Source of the DNA: JBOHUX01 sp050734915
GTDB lineage: Bacteria > Chloroflexota > Dormibacteria > Dormibacterales > Dormibacteraceae
Length of the DNA stretch: 18,450 nt
NCBI GenBank assembly: GCA_050734915.1
Contig: JBOHUX010000029.1
Span: 1 to 18,450, forward strand
Direction of reading: 5' to 3'
Every line of letters begins with the position of its first letter. Position 1 is the stretch's first letter. Positions 1-6,933 of this stretch are shown one piece after another. Position numbers and translations under genes: made by a program. Below the pieces are notes generated by a model. That model had not been told where the DNA came from, did not search any database, and saw only the letters and a program-made list of their open reading frames with translations.

Positions 1-2134
1 GCTCCGGGAACTCGGCCGCCGCCCGGGCGCCGAACTCGGCCGGCGTGTCTCCGGTCTGGCCGGCCAGCCCGGCCAGCCGCGCCAGGCGAACCGCGCGCAG
101 CCAGGCGCGGGACGGCGAGCGGGGCCGCAGATACCGGGCCCCGAGCAGGAAGGCGACGAGCAGGAGCATGACGAGACCGGCGACGGGGAGCTGCCAGGGG
201 GTGCCGTCGAGCCCTCCCAGAGCAAAGCCGCGCGGCGCCGGGCCGGTCCGGAAGCCGCCGGCGGCCTGGTGGGTCTCGCCGGCCCGGCCGTTGCCGAGCG
301 CGCCCTGATGGGCCTGGCCAGCCCCCACGGTCCCCGCGGTCTCCGACCTGAGCTGGATGGGCGGGTATCCCGGCTGGGGGGTGGGCTCGAACGGGATCCA
401 GCCATAGCCGGGGAAGTAGACCTCGACCCAGGTGTGGGCGTCCGATTCCCGGACGACGTACCTCTTGAGCTTGTGGTCGTACTTGCCGGGCCCGTACCCG
501 TTGACGAGCCGGGCCGGGATGCCGACCGAGCGAAGCAGGTCCCCCATGGCGGTGGCGAAGTACTCGCAGTAGCCGGTCCGGGAGGTGTTGAGGAAGTACA
601 GGAGCCGGTCCTGGCCGGCGGCCGGCTGGGGCGGGTTGAGCGTGTAGGTGAAGGCCCGCAGATAGTTCTGGATCGCGATTGCCTTCTCGAAGCGGTCGGG
701 TGCGGTCGCGGTCAGGCTCCGGGCGAGGTCCCGGAGCTGGCTGGCCTCGGCCGCCCAGCCGACATCGCCGTTCGAGCCGGGCATGGTCCGGTAGGGCGCG
801 ATCCAGGCCGGGTCGCCGCTGGTGTCGGCGGCGAGCTGGCTCGCGGTCGGGTAGGCGTAGGCGACGGTCACCGAGTAGCGCCCCCGGGGGGCGCCGGCGA
901 GCTTGACCTGGTCGATGGTCTCGAAGGGGGCCAAACTGGGGTCGGCGCTGGCGTCGGGAACGCCGGCGGCGATCGTGGCCCGGCTGGCGTCCAGAAACCG
1001 CCCCGGATAGAAGACCAGGCTGGGGTCGGTGGCCGGCGGCCGCAGCATGTCGATCTTGAAGACCGAGGTCACCTCGTCTCGGTAGGTCTCCGCGTAGGAG
1101 GGGATGCTCCCGTGTTCGAGCTGGGTCTTGAGCGCGGGGTCCCGGGGCCGCTGCCAGCGGCCGTCGAAGGGCGCGGAGAGATCGATTCCCCGGAAGTAGC
1201 GCGGACCCGGATACCGAGAGGACGAGGTGTAGGTGAAGACGATGCCCCCGGCCCTCGCCAGGCGTCCACCGAGCCTGACCGCGGTCGCGAACCCGATCGA
1301 GTCCTGGCTCTGCCCCCCGCCGCCGGCGGGCACCGCATGGTTGAGGTCGGCGACGAGGCCGGCCCAGCCGGTGAACATCCCACTCTCGAACTGGACGGTG
1401 CGATCGGTGAGCGAGAGGGGAGGCGCCAGCAGCCCGGCGACCACCACCGCGGCGGTGGCGACGACGCCGGTTTCCCAGAAGTCCCAGCGGGCATCCCCGG
1501 TGGCCTGCATCTCCCGCCGCTCGGCGGCCTCCAGCGACCTCCGGTAGCTGGTCCAGAGGAGGAGGGCGGGCATGAGGACGATGAAGTAGAAGACATAGCT
1601 GCTCTGCTGGGTGGGGTAGTTGAGGATGTTGGTCGCCAGCGCCGCCGCGGCCGGTACCAGCCCGGGCAGTGGCTGTCGCCAGCGCAGCGTCGCCCAGAGC
1701 AGCCAGCCCCCGACCAGCCAGACCAGCATGCAGAGGAGGAACAAGAAGATCGAGGGGTCGCTGAAGTCGCCGCCGGCCAGCCGCTCCAGCCAGGCGCCCA
1801 GGCCGGCCAGGCTGAGTGGGCTCGTTCCAGCGGGGAGCGCGTGTCCCATCAGGGGCGCCGACACCCGGTAGGCGACCGCCAGCCCCGCCGCGGCGCCCGC
1901 CGCCAGCGCCACCGGCCACCTCACCCACCGGACCACCGCCAGCACGCCCATCAGGACCGCGCCCAAGAAGGCGACCGGGCGGAGCTGGTCGGAGTTCGGC
2001 ACCCACTGAGCCGCCGCCGTCGAGCTGGAGACGGCCAGGACCATCAGGAGCGCCAGGGCGGCCGACACCGCCCAGCCCCGGGGCGGATCCAGAACCCGGT
2101 TCCAGCCGCGACGCTCAGAGGAGGCGAGCTGCAT
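1..2134 (-). CDS. TgpA-like membrane transglutaminase (3' end cut by window edge)
   Basis: Membrane protein with an extracytoplasmic transglutaminase-like cysteine-protease domain. About 711 residues are visible and the C-terminus lies off the left edge. N-terminal hydrophobic segments span roughly residues 20-240, followed by a long external domain. The catalytic Cys is about residue 523 (TGYCEYFATAM, codon at 566-568) and the His about 567 (DAHTWVEVYFP). The third triad position is Glu583 in WIPFEPTP, where many family members have Asp. Another membrane segment follows at about 640-665, then the start of a cytoplasmic tail resembling DUF4129. The ATG at 2134 is chosen because GAGGAG lies 5 bases upstream, an in-frame stop lies just before it, and it overlaps the end of the DUF58 gene by about 20 bases, implying coupled translation. 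Last visible gene of the moxR-DUF58 operon. Role in cell-surface protein or wall processing is inferred; the substrate is unknown. Confidence 0.9.
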   Translation of the reverse strand, partial: MQLASSERRGWNRVLDPPRGWAVSAALALLMVLAVSSSTAAAQWVPNSDQLRPVAFLGAVLMGVLAVVRWVRWPVALAAGAAAGLAVAYRVSAPLMGHALPAGTSPLSLAGLGAWLERLAGGDFSDPSIFLFLLCMLVWLVGGWLLWATLRWRQPLPGLVPAAAALATNILNYPTQQSSYVFYFIVLMPALLLWTSYRRSLEAAERREMQATGDARWDFWETGVVATAAVVVAGLLAPPLSLTDRTVQFESGMFTGWAGLVADLNHAVPAGGGGQSQDSIGFATAVRLGGRLARAGGIVFTYTSSSRYPGPRYFRGIDLSAPFDGRWQRPRDPALKTQLEHGSIPSYAETYRDEVTSVFKIDMLRPPATDPSLVFYPGRFLDASRATIAAGVPDASADPSLAPFETIDQVKLAGAPRGRYSVTVAYAYPTASQLAADTSGDPAWIAPYRTMPGSNGDVGWAAEASQLRDLARSLTATAPDRFEKAIAIQNYLRAFTYTLNPPQPAAGQDRLLYFLNTSRTGYCEYFATAMGDLLRSVGIPARLVNGYGPGKYDHKLKRYVVRESDAHTWVEVYFPGYGWIPFEPTPQPGYPPIQLRSETAGTVGAGQAHQGALGNGRAGETHQAAGGFRTGPAPRGFALGGLDGTPWQLPVAGLVMLLLVAFLLGARYLRPRSPSRAWLRAVRLARLAGLAGQTGDTPAEFGARAAAEFPE

Positions 2135-3305
2135 CCCGGCTCCTCATCATGCGGCTGAGATCGTCCCCCTGCCGGATCACGTAGAGGTCGACATCCGAGC
2201 CGAGGTCGAAGGTGAGCGGCTGGATGGGCGCCCCGAAGCTCGCCGAATCGAGGTAGAACGCGATCAGCGCCGTCCCCCGCTGGCGCGCGCCCTGGACGGC
2301 GCCCATCCAGGAGGGATCCGAGCTGGGCGTGATGACGGCGAACGCCCGGTGGGGCACGCGCCGGATCCGGTCCCAAGCCAGCGCGCGGGCGAGTGGTAGG
2401 TCTCCGTCGGGCTCGGCGATGGCCAGATAGTCGAGCAACGCGGTCTCGTCGCGCTCCATCCGGTGCGGCTCCAGCACCGTGCCCCGCCGATCGTTGGCCA
2501 TCAGTCCCACCAGCCTTCCCCGCTCCCGGACCTGCATCACGAGCGAGGCGGCCAGGCTGATCGCGTACTCAGCCGTTGACTCCTCCCCGTCGCCTTGGTG
2601 GACCTGGCGCTGGAGATCGAGGGCGATCCAGAGATCGGTGGTGAGCGGCTGCTCGAAGGTCTTGCTCATCAGCCGGTCCTGCTTGGCCGACAGCAGCCAG
2701 TGGATCCGCCCGTAGGCATCGCCGGGTGCGTACTCGCGGACCCCCCCGGTCTCGGGCGGATAGTCCGCCCAGGCTCCATAGCGGGTCGCCTCGCCCACGT
2801 GCTGGGTGGTGGGCAGCAGCACCTCGGGTAGAGGGCGGATGCGCGGGTAGACGAGGACCTGGCTGCGTCCCCCCGTCCGCACCTCCCGGGTGAAGAGCCC
2901 GAACGGCTCGCCCACCCGGAGCACGGTGGGGCCGAACGTCTGCCACCCTCGCCTCCGGTAGACGCCTCGGGCCGTCCAGCTGACCGGCCGGCGACCGACG
3001 GAGATGATGCGGCCCGCCTGGTAGCCGTGGATGTGGCTCAGGTCCATGACCTCCACCCAGGGGGCCGGCACCGGCCCCGACTTGGTGACCTCGATCAGCT
3101 CCATGAAGTTCTCCCCGACAGCGGGTCGGCCCGCCTGCAGAGAGCGCTGGATTCCGATCCCGCGGGCAGCGAGACGGGGCCATGCCCAAGCCAGGACGAC
3201 CAGCATCACGATGGCGTAGGTGAACGCGAATGCGATCCGGATGCCGGTCAGGTAGGAGAGAAGGAGGAGGAGCCCGAGACCGGCGGCGATGACTGCCCTG
3301 GCCAT
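2115..3305 (-). CDS. DUF58 domain protein
   Basis: A 396-residue protein with two adjacent N-terminal transmembrane segments (about residues 4-45) and a cytoplasmic part carrying the DUF58 hallmark around residues 190-230: GGVREYAPGDAYGRIHW followed by LLSAKQDRLMSKTFEQ. The C-terminal half resembles a von Willebrand A-type fold. DUF58 proteins are nearly always encoded beside MoxR ATPases and often beside TgpA-type transglutaminases, as here, and are thought to be part of a MoxR-remodelled membrane complex. ATG start at 3305, 27 bases after the moxR stop. Its end overlaps the transglutaminase start, so the three genes are most likely one transcript. The exact biochemical role is not established for the family. 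Confidence 0.92.
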   Translation of the reverse strand: MARAVIAAGLGLLLLLSYLTGIRIAFAFTYAIVMLVVLAWAWPRLAARGIGIQRSLQAGRPAVGENFMELIEVTKSGPVPAPWVEVMDLSHIHGYQAGRIISVGRRPVSWTARGVYRRRGWQTFGPTVLRVGEPFGLFTREVRTGGRSQVLVYPRIRPLPEVLLPTTQHVGEATRYGAWADYPPETGGVREYAPGDAYGRIHWLLSAKQDRLMSKTFEQPLTTDLWIALDLQRQVHQGDGEESTAEYAISLAASLVMQVRERGRLVGLMANDRRGTVLEPHRMERDETALLDYLAIAEPDGDLPLARALAWDRIRRVPHRAFAVITPSSDPSWMGAVQGARQRGTALIAFYLDSASFGAPIQPLTFDLGSDVDLYVIRQGDDLSRMMRSRDAARLL

Positions 3306-3332
3306 TGCTAGTTCGCCGGGGCGGCAGGGGCT

Positions 3333-4316
3333 CTACTGGGCTTCATACGCGAGCTGGGGGACGTACTCCCGCTCCAACAGCTGGCCGACGATGCGGGCCG
3401 CCGTCTGGCCCTGCACCTCGGCGCTGGGCCGGAGGATCAGCCGGTGGGCGAGCACGGTGGCGGCGAGCTCCTTGATGTCGTCGGGCACGACGTAACCGCG
3501 GCCGGTGATGGCGGCGCTCGCCTGTGCGGCCCTGAAGAGCATCAGCGTGCCCCGGGTGCTGGCTCCCAGCGCCACCTCGGGGTGGTTGCGGGTGCGGTCC
3601 ACGAGGCGGGCGGAGTATTCCTTGAGCTCCTCCTTGACGAAGACGCGGCGGACCGCGCGCTGGGCGGCGGCGAGCTCGCCGGGGGAGACGACCGGCTGCA
3701 GCTCCTCCATCGGGGACTCCACCTTCTCGCGCCCGAGCAGCATGGCCTCCTGCCTCACGTCGAGGTAGCCGAGCCGGACCTTCATCATGAAGCGGTCGAG
3801 CTGAGCCTCCGGGAGTGGGAACGTGCCCGCGTACTCGATGGGGTTCTGGGTGGCCATGACCAGGAATGGCCGCGGCAGCTCATGAGTCTCGCCGTCGATG
3901 GTGGCCTGTCTCTCCTCCATCGCCTCCAGCAGTGCCGACTGCGTCTTGGGAGTGGCCCGGTTGATCTCGTCGGCGAGGAGGACCTGGGCGAAGACCGGGC
4001 CCGGGCGGAACTCGAACTCGGACACCTTCTGGTTGAAGATGCGGACTCCGGTTACGTCCGAGGGGAGCAGGTCGGGGGTGAACTGGATGCGCCGGAAGGT
4101 GCAGTCGAGCGAGCGGGCGAGCGACTTGGCGAGCATCGTCTTGCCGACGCCGGGCACGTCCTCGATGAGCAAGTGGCCCTGGCAGAGAAGCGCGATCAGG
4201 CAGAGCTTGATCTCGCCTTGCTTGCCGACGATCGCGCGGCCGACGTTGGCGAGGACGGCCTGGGTGACCCTCCCCACGACGTCGATGTCGGGCCCGGGAC
4301 CGACCTCCTCGCTCAC
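3333..4316 (-). CDS. MoxR-family AAA+ ATPase
   Basis: A 327-residue MoxR-type AAA+ ATPase of usual length. Walker A is at residues 52-60 (EDVPGVGKT), Walker B at 113-117 (LLADE) followed by INRATPKTQSALLEAMEE, and a sensor-1 motif (MATQNPIEYAGTFPLPEAQ) follows. The C-terminal lid is typical of the family. MoxR proteins are chaperone-like ATPases thought to assemble or activate partner complexes, often with vWA-type proteins; the partners here should be the DUF58 protein and transglutaminase encoded directly downstream. GTG start at 4316. A TATAAT hexamer on the same strand lies about 27 bases upstream, and AGAGG lies about 10 bases before the GTG. Probably the first gene of the operon. Confidence 0.95.
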   Translation of the reverse strand: MSEEVGPGPDIDVVGRVTQAVLANVGRAIVGKQGEIKLCLIALLCQGHLLIEDVPGVGKTMLAKSLARSLDCTFRRIQFTPDLLPSDVTGVRIFNQKVSEFEFRPGPVFAQVLLADEINRATPKTQSALLEAMEERQATIDGETHELPRPFLVMATQNPIEYAGTFPLPEAQLDRFMMKVRLGYLDVRQEAMLLGREKVESPMEELQPVVSPGELAAAQRAVRRVFVKEELKEYSARLVDRTRNHPEVALGASTRGTLMLFRAAQASAAITGRGYVVPDDIKELAATVLAHRLILRPSAEVQGQTAARIVGQLLEREYVPQLAYEAQ

Positions 4317-4342
4317 CGGTGGCCGACCTCTGGCACCGATCG

Positions 4343-4348
4343 ATTATA
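4343..4348 (-). promoter_or_regulatory. -10 box of the moxR operon
   Basis: Reads TATAAT on the minus strand, a perfect -10 hexamer. It would place the transcript start near 4336, about 20 bases before the moxR GTG. No -35 box is recognisable at 17-18 bases' distance (GGCTGC there). Confidence 0.6.
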
Positions 4349-4445
4349 TGGACGGCTCTCGGCTCGCAGCCTGCGCATGTCCTGTCATACGCCGGCGGGC
4401 ACATTTCGGTCCCACACCCGACCTGCGCCGGCGGCCCCGGTCGGT

Positions 4446-5066
4446 TCACATGAGCCCGCCCTCGCGGAAGCTGAAGTACGCCCGGCGCGCAACCACCAGA
4501 TGGTCGATGACCGGAACGTCCAGCAGCCGGCCGGCCTCGGCCATGACGCGGGTGAACTCGATGTCCTCTGGGCTCGGCTCGGCCTGGCCCGAGGGGTGGT
4601 TGTGGGCCATGACCAGGGCGCTGGCACCGGCTCGGAGGGCGGGGGTGAAGACCTCTCGGGGGGTGGCCGTCACGTGCGACAGTGCCCCCTCCGCGACGCG
4701 GGTGAGTCCCAGGGCGCACATCCTGGAGTCGAGCAGGAGCACGGCCAGGACCTCGCTGCCCAGTCCTCTCAGGCCGGCCAGGTGGCTGAGCGCGTGTCGC
4801 GGCGCGGTGACGGCGGGGGGTGGCCGCGCCGAGGGCTGGTGCCGGCGCGCCACCTCGGCCACGGCGAGCAGCCGCGAGCGGGCGCGCGCCTTGAGCCCCA
4901 TCGCCGCGAGACCGTCCGGCTCCGCCTCCAGCAGCTCGGCGAGCGGCCTGTCCAGGATGGCCGTGGAGGCCGGACCGAGGAGGGCGCGCAGGAGCCGCCC
5001 ATCGTCGGCACGATCCCAGCACCTGGACACTCTGGCGAGGTTAGTCACGCCGGCCACGCCGGCCAA
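4446..5066 (-). CDS. radC: RadC-family JAMM/MPN+ domain protein
   Basis: A 206-residue RadC (UPF0758) protein. The C-terminal JAMM/MPN+ metalloprotease-like domain has the zinc motif intact: a Glu in the VAEGALSHVTATPREVF strand, then HNHPSG, then Ser and Asp spaced as expected (PSPEDIEF). The N-terminal helix-hairpin-helix part (about residues 20-75, LLRALLG and GLKARARSRLLAVAEVARRH) is present but shorter and more divergent than usual. RadC's role is unsettled; the old DNA-repair claim for E. coli was withdrawn, and JAMM chemistry is inferred from the motif. The start is uncertain: TTG at 5066, or GTG at 5057 or 5048. A possible -10 (TATCGT, 5094-5099) lies just upstream. Shares strand with moxR but is 129 bases away and probably not in that operon. 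Confidence 0.9.
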   Translation of the reverse strand: MAGVAGVTNLARVSRCWDRADDGRLLRALLGPASTAILDRPLAELLEAEPDGLAAMGLKARARSRLLAVAEVARRHQPSARPPPAVTAPRHALSHLAGLRGLGSEVLAVLLLDSRMCALGLTRVAEGALSHVTATPREVFTPALRAGASALVMAHNHPSGQAEPSPEDIEFTRVMAEAGRLLDVPVIDHLVVARRAYFSFREGGLM

Positions 5067-5093
5067 TCGCGCCCGTTAACTCCCGGAGCCTGG

Positions 5094-5099
5094 ACGATA
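5094..5099 (-). promoter_or_regulatory. possible -10 box of radC
   Basis: Reads TATCGT on the minus strand, matching TANNNT. It would start the transcript about 20 bases before the first possible radC start. No -35 box is evident, so this is weak. Confidence 0.25.
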
Positions 5100-5159
5100 C
5101 CGGCGAAGGTCACCTGACCCCTTCCGGGCAGAGCTCATCGCCCCCGCGGCCGAAAGCCC

Positions 5160-6101
5160 TCAGGAGACCTCGCCGGTGACCTCGCCCTCCTCGAGGAGCC
5201 GCAGGGGGCTGGTGCGGACCAGGCCGAGGTGACGCGCGAAGAATCCCGCCACGCGCTCCACGTAGAGGCCGCGGTCGGCGAAGTAGGCTCCCGTGTGGGG
5301 CGCGCCCTGCTCGATCCAGATCTCTCGGGGACCCCGATAGGCCTCGTAGAGGCGGCGGGAGTGCTGCACGGGCACGACGGTGTCGGCGCCCCCGTGGATG
5401 AAGAAGAGCGGCCGTGACTCGAGGGCCGACAGCGCCAGGATGGGAGCGCACTCCGCGATCCTGGCCCCGGTCCGGGCTCGCAGCCAGGCTCCGATCAGGA
5501 GGACGAAGGGTCCCCCCGGCATCAGGGTCGCGCGCCGGATGTGCTGGCGCAGAAGCTGGCGGAGATCCGCGAACGGGCTGTCCAGCACCAGCGCCTCCAC
5601 CGAGGGCTCCCCGGCGGCTCCGAGCATGGAAACCGCCGCCCCCATGGAATAGCCGAGAAGGCCGATCCGCGCGTTCGGGATCCGGCGCCGGGCGAAGGCG
5701 ATCGCCGCCTGGAGTTCGTTCACCTCCTTGAGGCCCATGGTGATGGTCGCCCGATCGCTCCCGGGCATCCCCCGGTAGGAGTAGACGATGACATTGAAGC
5801 CCTTCCGCCAGAGCGACACCGCGATCCCCAGGACGCTCTGGCGCTGCCCCTTGTGGCCGCCGCTGATGACGACCGCCTGGCGCGATGCGGGCTGGCGGAA
5901 GAACCAGGCGCCGAAGGAGATCCCGTCGGTGGTGACGAGGTCCACCTCCTCGTAGTCGGCGCCGAACTCCCAGGGGGTGAAGGCGAAGTCGTCGAGGAAG
6001 CTCGGACGGGGAGCCACGAAGAGCCGGAGGTAAAGGAACCAGCAGAGCAGGAGGTAGGCCGCCAGGAGGCTGGCGGCGACCCCGATGACCACGTACACCA
6101 T
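5160..6101 (-). CDS. Membrane-anchored alpha/beta hydrolase
   Basis: An alpha/beta hydrolase of 313 residues with one N-terminal hydrophobic segment (about residues 2-28 from the ATG) that probably anchors it in the membrane. The catalytic triad is readable: nucleophile Ser152 in GYSMGA, acid Asp240 in HGGADTVVP, and His269 in APHTGAY. An oxyanion-type GGHKG follows the first core strand. It resembles BAAT/YqkD-like serine hydrolases; the substrate cannot be told. An in-frame TTG at 6119 would add 6 residues, but it lies inside a good -10 hexamer (TAGAAT, 6119-6124), so the ATG at 6101 is preferred. Neighbours (adenosyltransferase, radC) give no functional hint. Confidence 0.88.
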   Translation of the reverse strand: MVYVVIGVAASLLAAYLLLCWFLYLRLFVAPRPSFLDDFAFTPWEFGADYEEVDLVTTDGISFGAWFFRQPASRQAVVISGGHKGQRQSVLGIAVSLWRKGFNVIVYSYRGMPGSDRATITMGLKEVNELQAAIAFARRRIPNARIGLLGYSMGAAVSMLGAAGEPSVEALVLDSPFADLRQLLRQHIRRATLMPGGPFVLLIGAWLRARTGARIAECAPILALSALESRPLFFIHGGADTVVPVQHSRRLYEAYRGPREIWIEQGAPHTGAYFADRGLYVERVAGFFARHLGLVRTSPLRLLEEGEVTGEVS

Positions 6102-6118
6102 GAGAGAGTTGATTCTCA

Positions 6119-6124
6119 ATTCTA
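6119..6124 (-). promoter_or_regulatory. -10 box of the alpha/beta hydrolase gene
   Basis: TAGAAT on the minus strand. Predicted transcript start is near 6112, giving a leader of about 11 bases before the ATG at 6101. No clear -35. This site argues against the upstream TTG as start codon. Confidence 0.45.
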
Positions 6125-6141
6125 GATCCGGCCGCCCGGCC

Positions 6142-6711
6142 TCACCCGGGTTCGCGCGCCATCTTGGGAGGCACCCCGGACCGGCTCTCCTCGAAGCGGC
6201 CGAGCACGAAGAGGAGGAGGCTGAGCCGGTTCAGGTACCGAGGCGCCTCGGGGTCGCCGAGAGCCCCCGACCGCCGCAGCCCGACGGAGCGGCGCTCCGC
6301 GCGCCGGGTGACCGTGCGGGCGAGATCGAGGGCCGCCGAGGCGGGCGTCGCGCCGGGCAGGATGAAGCCGTCGGGCATCGGCGCCTGCGCCTCGAGCTCG
6401 GCCATGATCGCCTCCAGCCGTTCCACGTCGGCGGCCTCGGTGCGCCCGAAGGCCCCCTCCCGGCCGGGCCTCGTCGCCAGTGCGGCGCCAAGCCGGTAGA
6501 GTCCCCTCTGCAGTTCCTCGCAGATCTCGCTCACGCGCGCGTCGGCGGTCAGTGCGCGAGCCAGGCCGAGGGCGCTCGACGCCTCGTCCACGGTCCCGTA
6601 GGCCTCGATGAGGGCATCGTCCTTGCCGATCCGGCTCCCACCCAGCAGACCGGTGGTGCCATCGTCCCCGCGCCCGGTGGTGGCGAGCAGATCCTTCCTC
6701 ACGCGCGGCAC
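6142..6711 (-). CDS. pduO: PduO-type cob(I)alamin adenosyltransferase
   Basis: Makes adenosylcobalamin from cob(I)alamin and ATP. About 189 residues, the usual family length. The ATP-binding N-terminus reads GRGDDGTTGLLGGSRIGKDD, followed by the IEAYGTVDEASSALG helix. The second hallmark, ILPGATPASAALDLARTVTRRAER, contains the conserved Arg residues, and RYLNRLSLLLFVLGR closes the five-helix bundle. The start is one of two consecutive GTG codons (6714 or 6711). A TATATT hexamer ends exactly six bases before the GTG at 6711, so a leaderless message starting there is likely. No B12-dependent enzyme or other cobalamin gene is visible nearby. Confidence 0.93.
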   Translation of the reverse strand: MPRVRKDLLATTGRGDDGTTGLLGGSRIGKDDALIEAYGTVDEASSALGLARALTADARVSEICEELQRGLYRLGAALATRPGREGAFGRTEAADVERLEAIMAELEAQAPMPDGFILPGATPASAALDLARTVTRRAERRSVGLRRSGALGDPEAPRYLNRLSLLLFVLGRFEESRSGVPPKMAREPG

Positions 6712-6717
6712 CACACC

Positions 6718-6723
6718 AATATA
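6718..6723 (-). promoter_or_regulatory. -10 box of the adenosyltransferase gene (leaderless)
   Basis: TATATT on the minus strand. The seventh base downstream is the G of the GTG at 6711, the spacing expected for a leaderless transcript. No -35 box is apparent. Confidence 0.5.
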
Positions 6724-6774
6724 GGAGCGGGCGGGATCTTTACGGGCTGGCTTCTCACGCCGCCCGCCACCACC

Positions 6775-6780
6775 TACCCT
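6775..6780 (+). promoter_or_regulatory. possible -10 box of the small Cys/His gene
   Basis: TACCCT (TANNNT), with the seventh base downstream being the G of the GTG at 6787. This mirrors the arrangement at the divergent adenosyltransferase gene. Weak on its own; supported by the coding character of what follows. Confidence 0.35.
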
Positions 6781-6786
6781 GGGCCG

Positions 6787-6903
6787 GTGCAGCAGCTCTC
6801 ATGCTCCATCCATCCCGACTACGACGGCAACGGCGACCCCCCGGACCCGAGCTGCGAGTATTGCCAGGAGCTGCGAGACGCGGTCGAGGGGCCCGCCGAT
6901 TGA
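6787..6903 (+). CDS. Small Cys/His (CxxH...CxxC) protein, probably leaderless
   Basis: A 38-residue protein I do not recognise. It begins at a GTG and contains CSIHPDYDGNG, an acidic proline-rich linker, then CEYCQELR. The Cys-x2-His plus Cys-x2-Cys spacing could bind one zinc ion, like a very small zinc ribbon. Codons end in G or C in about 34 of 38 cases, like the real genes here. It fills the only free space between two minus-strand genes and lies on the opposite strand to both. There is no ribosome-binding site; a TACCCT hexamer ends six bases before the GTG, which suggests a leaderless message. A longer reading frame upstream is antisense to the adenosyltransferase gene and is not believed. 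Function unknown. Confidence 0.5.
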   Translation: MQQLSCSIHPDYDGNGDPPDPSCEYCQELRDAVEGPAD

Positions 6904-6933
6904 CCACAGCGCCGGGATGTCCAGCCCGAATTC

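Noticed and set aside
269..2158. Long plus-strand open frame of 629 codons
   Set aside because: Lies antisense to the transglutaminase gene, whose motifs are unmistakable. High GC content leaves antisense frames open.
3444..5117. Plus-strand open frame of 557 codons
   Set aside because: Antisense to moxR and radC, with low-complexity Gly/Glu/Asp/Arg-rich translation and no domain.
6724..6774. Possible cobalamin riboswitch upstream of the adenosyltransferase
   Set aside because: No B12-box-like sequence, and the space before the predicted leaderless start is far too short to be transcribed.
6085..6786. Upstream part of the plus-strand frame leading into the small Cys/His gene
   Set aside because: Antisense to the adenosyltransferase gene and lacks protein-like character. 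Only the final 38 codons lie in free space.
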